Below, piece by piece: positions 6,329 through 12,101 of a stretch of DNA of 12,101 nt; within the stretch, counting starts at the first letter, position 1; each line of letters begins with the position of its first letter. The notes beneath the pieces are model-generated. The model saw nothing but the letters and a program-made list of their open reading frames with translations, did not search any database and was not told where the DNA came from. The translations under genes were made by a program, and so were the position numbers. Origin of the DNA: Candidatus Moraniibacteriota bacterium (lineage in GTDB: Bacteria > Patescibacteriota > Minisyncoccia > Moranbacterales > GCA-2747515); assembly GCA_030592425.1 (NCBI GenBank), contig JAUVJK010000024.1, forward strand, positions 1-12,101, written 5' to 3'.

Positions 6329-7243
6329 ATGCTAGTACGTTTGCAGATAAAAAAGATCTACAAAAAAATATCACAGCGCAATATTGTTGCGATCATTTTA
6401 ATATTCTCATTCCTGATAGTCGCAGAATATATGTCATACCAACATAGTCCTCATAAGAGTGTGGTTGGTAGTGCAATGAAAAAATATTATTTTGCACCAG
6501 TACTCGAAGATGTGAAGAATTATTATGATGTTTATAATCAACCACTGCAAACAGATGAATATCTGATGCATGCAATGTTGTGGCCAGAACAAAATGGTCA
6601 GTTGCAGCGAATATTTGATAAAGACCCCTTTGACCGTATTTATCAAGACGCTTTACATATTGACGATCTTTCTATCACGCGACGCGTCGAATCAGGCGGG
6701 GACGTGATCGATCTATTTTTGCGTGAGGGCGTAGAGACACCCCTGTATGACATTGATCAGCGGTATCGAAATATGATGATTGACCCAACAGATGAAGTAA
6801 TTATAAAAGCGCTTTATTGTGACGCTAGTGGCTACGATGATTTTGATCAAGAACTTCTTGGACTGATACGGGATAATGAAGGTGGTTATGGTGATACTCA
6901 CAATTTGTTAGGGCTCCTTATTATAGAAAAATTAGGGTGTCGTACTGGTGAGGAAATATTTAATGAGAAAAAAAAGGTCATTAGATCAATCATTACAGCA
7001 CAAGAGGTTGATCAAGAATTTAGTGATCTTTTCGCGGAGCGCATTGTTCTCCTTTTTTGGGCAGGTAAAGGTGACATGGTTGATATTCATTGGATCGAGG
7101 GAATCGTAAAAAATGCACAAGTGGATAACGGTTGGCGTGATCGTGGTGATACAGAGGCTAATCCTCATACGACAGGATTGGCAGCTCTTTCAATCAAATA
7201 CTTCATTGCAGGTGAGATGCACCAGGATGTCCTTGTGCAATGA
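6329..7243 (+). CDS. membrane-anchored protein with toroid-like (QW-type) motifs
   Basis: No family is recognised with certainty. A basic N-terminus (residues 1-17) precedes one membrane helix (about 18-35), typical of an uncleaved signal anchor, so the remaining 270 residues are probably outside the membrane. They are acidic and helical. Two motifs about 80 residues apart, GGYGDTHNLLGLL (185-197) and VDNGWRDRGDTEANPHTTGL (265-284), resemble the aromatic-Gly turns and helix starts of alpha/alpha-toroid proteins (terpene cyclase, prenyltransferase and pectate-lyase-like folds). The catalytic DxDD or zinc ligands of cyclases and prenyltransferases are not evident, so a binding or structural role is as likely as catalysis. 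The ATG lies 11 bases after glyQS without an SD, suggesting read-through. A near-symmetric AT-rich inverted repeat follows (7255-7269) but no clear terminator. Confidence 0.75.
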   Translation: MLVRLQIKKIYKKISQRNIVAIILIFSFLIVAEYMSYQHSPHKSVVGSAMKKYYFAPVLEDVKNYYDVYNQPLQTDEYLMHAMLWPEQNGQLQRIFDKDPFDRIYQDALHIDDLSITRRVESGGDVIDLFLREGVETPLYDIDQRYRNMMIDPTDEVIIKALYCDASGYDDFDQELLGLIRDNEGGYGDTHNLLGLLIIEKLGCRTGEEIFNEKKKVIRSIITAQEVDQEFSDLFAERIVLLFWAGKGDMVDIHWIEGIVKNAQVDNGWRDRGDTEANPHTTGLAALSIKYFIAGEMHQDVLVQ

Positions 7244-7276
7244 TCCATGATTTAATATAAAATTTATATATCTCGG

Positions 7277-7306
7277 TTGACAAGAGGTGGCTATAATTAC
7301 TATCAT
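7277..7306 (+). promoter_or_regulatory. strong sigma70-type promoter
   Basis: A perfect TTGACA (7277-7282), an 18-base spacer and TATCAT (7301-7306), with AT-only sequence directly upstream. The start would be near 7313, about 335 bases before pepA, giving either a long leader for the pepA operon or a separate small RNA. Confidence 0.65.
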
Positions 7307-7597
7307 AGCACTAAGATGTGCTAGATTGATATCGTTGCTGATGAAGAGTATCATAGTTCAAAGAGACATAATGCATATGAAAACATATTAGTTCTCTGCT
7401 TTTGCAATAGTATATACACTTAATGACAAAATGATTCCGTGTGATCAAGTGCCAATATAACATTTTTATCTAATAGTTTAGTTAGGCTATTCATATTATT
7501 ACTCTTTCTTTCTGTATTTTGGGTGTGAATGATCGTTGATGTAGTGAACTATTATGTCATATGAAAGTGACATCGTGGTAAAGAAAGAATGATAGTG

Positions 7598-7634
7598 AAA
7601 GGGGAGAGTATTGAAAATGTACAAAGATAATTAA
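7598..7634 (+). promoter_or_regulatory. SD followed by a five-codon ORF just before pepA
   Basis: AAAGGGGAG (7598-7606) is the best SD-like run near pepA. It serves ATG 7617, which encodes only MYKDN before TAA 7632-7634, 13 bases upstream of the pepA ATG. pepA itself has no SD, and an in-frame TAG at 7636 rules out an earlier pepA start. This could be a reinitiation-type upstream ORF. It may also be chance. Confidence 0.3.
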
Positions 7635-7647
7635 TTAGAATAATAAT

Positions 7648-9042
7648 ATGAAGATCACAGTCACAGATCACAAAGTGGAACAAAAGAACTATGTCGAAGT
7701 GCGATTGAATGAGAAAATAGCTCAATCACGTTTTGTTGTAGAGTCAAAACAAGAGATTTTGGAGATGAAGGTGCTGAAAGTAAAAGAAATGAATCAGCGA
7801 AAGTGGTTGCTATTAATACGCTCAATTGTCCAGGAAGCACAGAAGAATAAGGTGAAGAAAATTGTCATTAAATGGAAAGATCTTGTTGCGTTTGATGATC
7901 TTAGTGAACATTGTGAACAACTTTTTGCTGAAAATGCACTGATGGCGGCATATCAATTTCGTACTTACAAGAAAAAACCAAAAGAGGGATGGACTGATCT
8001 AGAGGAAATAGTGATCGTTGCTGGCTTGAATGATATTGTAGGTGTCCGCAGTGGTGTCAGAAAAGGGATGATTGTAGCGCAGCAGATCAATTTTTGTCGC
8101 GATCTTGCGAATACGCCTGGTGGTGATATGACTCCAGAGATCCTTGTGCATGAGACAATGAAGGCGATACGTGGGACAGGTATTCGTATGCGTGTTCTAG
8201 ATGAATCAAAAATGCGAACAAAGAAAATGGGTGGCATTCTTGCGGTTGGGCAAGGAAGTATAGCGAAGTCACAATTTATTATTTTGGAGTATAAAGGTGC
8301 GACAAATAAAAAAATGAAACCAGCTGTTCTTGTCGGAAAAGGTGTGACATTTGATACGGGTGGCATTGATACGAAGCCACATCCTTATGGACTTGAGATG
8401 ATGATGGATATGAGTGGTGGTGCAGCGGTGATTTCTACGATTATTGCCGCAGCAAAATTAAAACTGAAGAAAAATATTATTGTGCTTGTGCCAGCAGTAG
8501 AGAACATGCCTAGTGGAAGTGCATTTCGTCCTGGTGATATTGTACGGATGATGGATGGAACGACTGTGGAAGTAGGACATACGGATGCAGAAGGTCGTTT
8601 AATCCTTGCTGATGCACTTACATTTGCAAAACAATATAATCCAAAATATGTGATCGATGTTGCAACATTGACAGGCGCAGCAATGGCAGCTCTTGGTGAG
8701 CGTGCGAGTGCAATCTTTACAGATGATGATAAACTTGCAGAAAAAGTGGAATTACTTGGTGAAGAAAGTGGGGAGTATGTATGGCGATTACCACTGTGGG
8801 AAGAATACAGTGCTGAGATCGTAGGATCACATGGTGACATTTCAAATATTCGCACAAAGGGGCAACCAGGATATGGTGGTGCAATTACTGCGGCAGCATT
8901 CTTGAAGCATTTTGCAAAGAAATACAAAAGTTGGATGCATATCGATATGGCACCAATGATGACAGCATCATTTGATGAATGTCTTGCAAAAGGAGCAAAA
9001 GGAACGCCGGTACGGTTACTTGTTCGATTATTAGAAAAATAA
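7648..9042 (+). CDS. pepA: leucyl aminopeptidase, M17 family
   Basis: A di-metal aminopeptidase that removes N-terminal residues from peptides, normally a cytoplasmic hexamer. All ligands and catalytic residues known from E. coli PepA are present at identical spacing: K231, D236, D254, D313 and E315 for the metals (K270, D275, D293, D352, E354), and the catalytic K243 and R317 (K282, R356). The signatures VGKGVTFDTGG and TDAEGR are intact. The N-terminal half (1-130) is the usual divergent M17 N-domain and is very lysine-rich. The C-terminus has the GYGGAITAAAFLKHF block. At 464 residues it is of ordinary length. ATG 7648 was chosen because of the in-frame TAG at 7636; no SD precedes it. It is followed after 11 bases by the M16 protease. 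Confidence 0.95.
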   Translation: MKITVTDHKVEQKNYVEVRLNEKIAQSRFVVESKQEILEMKVLKVKEMNQRKWLLLIRSIVQEAQKNKVKKIVIKWKDLVAFDDLSEHCEQLFAENALMAAYQFRTYKKKPKEGWTDLEEIVIVAGLNDIVGVRSGVRKGMIVAQQINFCRDLANTPGGDMTPEILVHETMKAIRGTGIRMRVLDESKMRTKKMGGILAVGQGSIAKSQFIILEYKGATNKKMKPAVLVGKGVTFDTGGIDTKPHPYGLEMMMDMSGGAAVISTIIAAAKLKLKKNIIVLVPAVENMPSGSAFRPGDIVRMMDGTTVEVGHTDAEGRLILADALTFAKQYNPKYVIDVATLTGAAMAALGERASAIFTDDDKLAEKVELLGEESGEYVWRLPLWEEYSAEIVGSHGDISNIRTKGQPGYGGAITAAAFLKHFAKKYKSWMHIDMAPMMTASFDECLAKGAKGTPVRLLVRLLEK

Positions 9043-9053
9043 CGTGAAATAAT

Positions 9054-10328
9054 ATGCATTATAAAAAACACACTTTCAAAAATGGTTTGCGTGTCATTCT
9101 TGTACCAGTGAAAGATATGCCAACAGCAACAGTATTGATTTGTGTTGGAACGGGATCGCGCTATGAAGATGCGCGTGAAAATGGCTTGGCGCATTTCTTG
9201 GAGCACATGTTCTTCAAGGGCACAAAAAAACGCCCAAATGCGATTGATATTACGAAAGAGCTTGATGCTATTGGTTCGTCGCATAATGCGTATACAGGGA
9301 AGGATCGGAGTGGGTACTATGCGAAGGTACCTGCAAGTAAAACACTTCAAGCGCTTGATGTGATCAGTGATCTTTTTTTGCATGCGACATTTCGTCCAAA
9401 AGAGATCAAAAAAGAATCTGGTGCGATCACGCAGGAGATCAATATGTATGAAGATATGCCAAGTCGTAATGTTTTTGATGTTTTTGATACGCTTTTTTAT
9501 GGTATTGAGCATCCATTAGGGCGTGAGATCCTTGGACCAAAGAATAATGTGCAAAGTTTTAGACAAAAAGATATCCTTTTGTATAAAGATCGTTGCTATA
9601 GTGCAAAGAATACCGTTGTATGTGTTGCGGGGAACTTTCCTCAGGTAAAAGTGCTCGCAAAGATCCGTAAAGATTTTGCTGTGATGAGTGCGAATGAAAA
9701 ACCTGCGTATGAACAATATAATGATGATCAAAAAGAACCATGTCTTGTCATTAAGAATAAAAAAACAGATCAAACACACGTGATCGTTGGTGTGAAAACA
9801 GCAGGTTCTGATGATAAACAACGTTTTGCATTGCATCTTCTTGCGAATATCCTTGGTGGTGGTATGAGTAGTCGTCTGTGGAGTGAAATACGAGAAAAGA
9901 AAGGTCTTGCGTATGAAGTCAGTGCAGGGACAGAATTGTACAATGAAACGGGTTCTTTCTTAGTAAAGGCTGGTGTGGAACATGAAAATCTCATGATGAC
10001 GATAGAGATTATTTTGAGAGAATTTAAAAAAGTAGCAAAAAGTGGTGTGGCACGTGAAGAATTGCAACGGGCAAAAAGTGGTTTTGAGGGACGGCTTTCC
10101 TTCGGTTATGAAACATCTAGTGCAATCGCATCACATTTTGCAGAGCAAGAAGCTGTCAAAGGAAAGATTGTGATGCCACAAGAAACACTCGCAAAGATCA
10201 AAAAAGTAACAGCAAAACAGATCCAGAATATTGCACAGGATATTTTTGTGAACAAAGGTCTTAACTGTGCGATCATTGGGCCACAAAAGGAGAATGAAAA
10301 AGAAATTGCAAAACTCCTTACATTTTAG
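9054..10328 (+). CDS. M16 family zinc metallopeptidase
   Basis: A peptidase of the pitrilysin/processing-peptidase family, which cuts small to medium peptides inside a closed chamber. The inverted zinc motif HFLEH is H47-H51, and the third ligand E128 lies exactly 76 residues after H51, as in the family signature HxxEHx76E. The inactive C-terminal half has the conserved SSRLWSEIREKKGLAY block. At 424 residues this is the two-domain, half-size form that works as a dimer (like bacterial PreP-type relatives such as YmxG). No signal peptide is visible, so it is likely cytoplasmic. It starts 11 bases after pepA, so the two are probably one operon, plausibly degrading peptides to amino acids in sequence (inference). 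No clear SD. Confidence 0.95.
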   Translation: MHYKKHTFKNGLRVILVPVKDMPTATVLICVGTGSRYEDARENGLAHFLEHMFFKGTKKRPNAIDITKELDAIGSSHNAYTGKDRSGYYAKVPASKTLQALDVISDLFLHATFRPKEIKKESGAITQEINMYEDMPSRNVFDVFDTLFYGIEHPLGREILGPKNNVQSFRQKDILLYKDRCYSAKNTVVCVAGNFPQVKVLAKIRKDFAVMSANEKPAYEQYNDDQKEPCLVIKNKKTDQTHVIVGVKTAGSDDKQRFALHLLANILGGGMSSRLWSEIREKKGLAYEVSAGTELYNETGSFLVKAGVEHENLMMTIEIILREFKKVAKSGVAREELQRAKSGFEGRLSFGYETSSAIASHFAEQEAVKGKIVMPQETLAKIKKVTAKQIQNIAQDIFVNKGLNCAIIGPQKENEKEIAKLLTF

Positions 10329-10401
10329 GAATGCTTGTGATAGATTAAATTTAAGAATGTGGCAGTTATCAATGAAATATTAGATCGCCTAAAATACTAT
10401 T

Positions 10402-11403
10402 ATGAGTAGAGCTATTGAAATATCGCCAAGTATTATTTTTCGCACACTTCTTATTCTTGGTGCGATATGGTTTTTATATGTGATCCGTGATGTGATCGCA
10501 CTTTTTTTGATCTCTGTGATCATTACAGCAGCATTAACACCGATCATCAAGCGAATGCAGCGTATTATGCCGCGACAAGTCTCCGTCACGCTGGTCTACA
10601 TCATCTTCTTTTGTGCTGTTGGATTATTGATCTACTTCATTCTCCCGGTTCTGACTGCTCAGATGGAGGAACTGAGTAAGGCTCTTCCTGGTCAGATTCA
10701 TTGGTTACAAGAAAAACTTGGTATGGAACAAGCTGGTACTGCTGAGAGTACATTGGCAAATCTAGGTGCGCAGATGGCTGGCTCATTACAAGACATCGTT
10801 TCTACGACGGCAGGCGTCTTTGCTGGTATGATCTCAGCAGTTGCTGTTATCGCAATGTCTTTCTATATGTCACTTACAAAAGATGGTCTCAAACGATTTT
10901 TGACATCAATCACGCCACAACGACACAAGGATTATGTGAGTTCACTGACAGATCGTATTGAGGGCAATTTTGGTCGGTGGGTTGTAGGACAGATTATCAC
11001 AATGCTTTTTGTTGGAACACTCTATTATATTGCACTCACAGTACTTGGTGTGCCATATGCACTCGTTCTTGCAGTCCTAGGTGGTCTTTTGGAGATCGTG
11101 CCATATTTTGGGCCGATCATGAGCGCTGTTCCAGCAGCGATTCTTGGTTTCATGATCGATCCACTGACAGGTATTCTTGTGATCGTCGCATATCTCCTGA
11201 TCAATATGCTCGAAAATTATGTTTTGATTCCAAAGATCATGAATCGTGCAATTGGCCTCAATCCTGTTGCAGTCATCCTCGCACTTTTAATCGGTTTGCA
11301 GGTAGCAGGTATTGTCGGTGTGATCTTGGCTGTTCCAATCGCTGGTGCGATCGGAATTTTTGCGCGTGATATGATGGATAAAAAAACTGCACAGGCGCAA
11401 TAA
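10402..11403 (+). CDS. AI-2E family (PerM/YdiK) membrane protein
   Basis: An integral membrane protein of the PF01594 family, which is named after the E. coli AI-2 exporter TqsA but also includes sodium/proton antiporter-like and permease-like members. The transported substrate cannot be read from the sequence. The order of segments fits the family: paired N-terminal helices (about 12-45), a third helix (about 58-80), an amphipathic cytoplasm-facing region (85-130), then a cluster of helices in the C-terminal half. The signatures VPYFGPIMSAVPAAILGF and LENYVLIPKIMNRAIGLNP are present. At 333 residues the length is normal. There are 73 bases between the protease and this gene, with no terminator, so it may share the pepA transcript. 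ATG 10402 has no SD. Confidence 0.93.
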   Translation: MSRAIEISPSIIFRTLLILGAIWFLYVIRDVIALFLISVIITAALTPIIKRMQRIMPRQVSVTLVYIIFFCAVGLLIYFILPVLTAQMEELSKALPGQIHWLQEKLGMEQAGTAESTLANLGAQMAGSLQDIVSTTAGVFAGMISAVAVIAMSFYMSLTKDGLKRFLTSITPQRHKDYVSSLTDRIEGNFGRWVVGQIITMLFVGTLYYIALTVLGVPYALVLAVLGGLLEIVPYFGPIMSAVPAAILGFMIDPLTGILVIVAYLLINMLENYVLIPKIMNRAIGLNPVAVILALLIGLQVAGIVGVILAVPIAGAIGIFARDMMDKKTAQAQ

Positions 11404-11425
11404 CATTACTATTTAAAAAGCTCTT

Positions 11426-12101
11426 ATGAATGATGAACAGATAAGCGCAGATGGCGGGACTCTCTTTATTGTCGCGACACCAATCGGTAATCTTGCCGAT
11501 ATGACATTTCGTGGCATTGAAACATTGGAAAGCGTCGATCTCATCGCATGTGAAGATACACGCGTCACAAAGAAACTTTTGATGCATTATGAGATCACTG
11601 TGCCAACGACAGCACTTCATCATCATTCAAAAGAGGAGAAGATCAATCGTATTGTAGAGCAACTTACTACTGGTGACAATGTTGCTTATGTAAGTGATGC
11701 TGGGACGCCGGGCATCAGTGATCCAGGTAATCAACTTGTTGCTGCAGCAGTGAAAAAGGGCATTGTTGTGACACCAATTCCTGGGGCATCAGCTCTGAGT
11801 GTAATTATTTCCGTTGCAGGAATCGATCTCCAAAAATTTACATTTCTTGCATATCCTCCGCACAAAAAAGGGCGGAAAACTTTTTTTGAAAAAGTGGCAG
11901 CGAGTGACGTACCGGTTATCTACTATGATAGTGTGCACCGCGTTGTGAAAAATCTTCAATTATTGCAAGAAAAAAAACCTGATGCGCAGGTTATTGTCGG
12001 ACGAGAACTTACAAAAATGTTTGAGGAAATAAAACGAGGATCCGTTGAAACAGTCATTGACTATTTCGAAACGAATCCTCAGATTTTGAAAGGAGAGTTT
12101 G
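11426..12101 (+). CDS. rsmI: 16S rRNA (cytidine1402-2'-O)-methyltransferase, 3' partial
   Basis: RsmI methylates the ribose of C1402 in the decoding centre of 16S rRNA using S-adenosylmethionine. The frame starts at ATG 11426, 22 bases after the transporter gene, and runs open past the right edge; 225 codons are visible. The tetrapyrrole-methylase-type SAM fold is clear: FIVATPIGNLADMT near residue 14, ACEDTRVTKKLL near 41, the hallmark YVSDAGTPGISDPG near 88, and TPIPGASAL near 115. The visible end (QILKGEF) corresponds to the last strands of the methyltransferase core, so few residues are missing if this is a short form; longer relatives have a C-terminal extension. No SD is seen. Confidence 0.95.
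   Translation, partial: MNDEQISADGGTLFIVATPIGNLADMTFRGIETLESVDLIACEDTRVTKKLLMHYEITVPTTALHHHSKEEKINRIVEQLTTGDNVAYVSDAGTPGISDPGNQLVAAAVKKGIVVTPIPGASALSVIISVAGIDLQKFTFLAYPPHKKGRKTFFEKVAASDVPVIYYDSVHRVVKNLQLLQEKKPDAQVIVGRELTKMFEEIKRGSVETVIDYFETNPQILKGEF

Larger units (their letters stand above)
7244..7647. other. 404-base intergenic region before pepA
   Basis: The region holds a strong-looking promoter (7277-7306) preceded by an AT-only tract (7251-7270) resembling an UP element, and a small hairpin TAGCAC/GTGCTA (7306-7311 with 7318-7323) at the predicted start. A 16-codon ORF (7341-7391) has no SD. Near the 3' end there is an inverted repeat ATGTCA/TGACAT (7554-7559 with 7568-7573) and a purine-rich SD-like run at 7598-7606. 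I see no tRNA, riboswitch or intrinsic terminator that I can name. Confidence 0.6.

Noticed and set aside
7341..7391. 16-codon ORF downstream of the 7277-7306 promoter
   Set aside because: No SD, no compositional bias, and no structural relation to a terminator; too short to support as a gene.
8385..9512. A 375-codon open frame on the minus strand
   Set aside because: It lies antisense across the junction of two certain genes (M17 and M16). Its translation is rich in Ile, Thr, Arg and Cys with no domain pattern. It is open only because of codon bias on the other strand.
1..12101. CRISPR arrays, insertion sequences, tRNA or rRNA genes, prophage genes
   Set aside because: I looked for these on both strands and found no repeat-spacer pattern, transposase, cloverleaf or rRNA sequence that I could support.

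Overview
The window looks like a chromosomal stretch of a Patescibacteria (CPR) bacterium. The DNA is AT-rich, genes are compact, many starts lack a Shine-Dalgarno (SD) sequence, and the housekeeping proteins are short and single-domain. UGA acts as a normal stop (it ends the first gene and the 6329-7243 gene), so the recoded Gracilibacteria/SR1 groups are unlikely. The lineage call is an inference, not a match.

Layout. Bases 2-1660 are the 3' end of a surface protein made of DUF11-like Ig-fold repeats. It is followed closely by a divergent tRNA-guanine transglycosylase (1673-2842) and a YfiH/PgeF/LACC1-family protein (2891-3637). Bases 3638-4928 form an island of unrecognised small genes with unusually complete regulatory punctuation. 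It holds a possible 22-codon leader ORF, a pair of mutually exclusive RNA helices ending in an intrinsic terminator, a 112-codon ORF with its own SD and terminator, and a convergent 100-codon coiled-coil gene with a near-consensus promoter, SD and terminator. Glycyl-tRNA synthetase (4929-6317) follows under a good promoter, then a membrane-anchored protein with toroid-like motifs (6329-7243).

A 404-base gap carries a strong-looking promoter far upstream of the next gene. Then come an M17 leucyl aminopeptidase (7648-9042), an M16 zinc protease (9054-10328), an AI-2E/PerM family membrane protein (10402-11403) and RsmI, the 16S rRNA C1402 ribose methyltransferase (11426 to the window edge). All four are on the + strand with short gaps and probably form one transcription unit.

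How the genes fit together. Most named genes serve translation (Tgt, GlyRS, RsmI) or protein and peptide turnover (M17, M16), with several envelope proteins. The most interesting parts are the attenuator-like element at 3745-3858, the altered substrate loop of Tgt, the 6329-7243 membrane protein, and a codon-context habit that places ATC after G-ending codons and so creates GATC sites.
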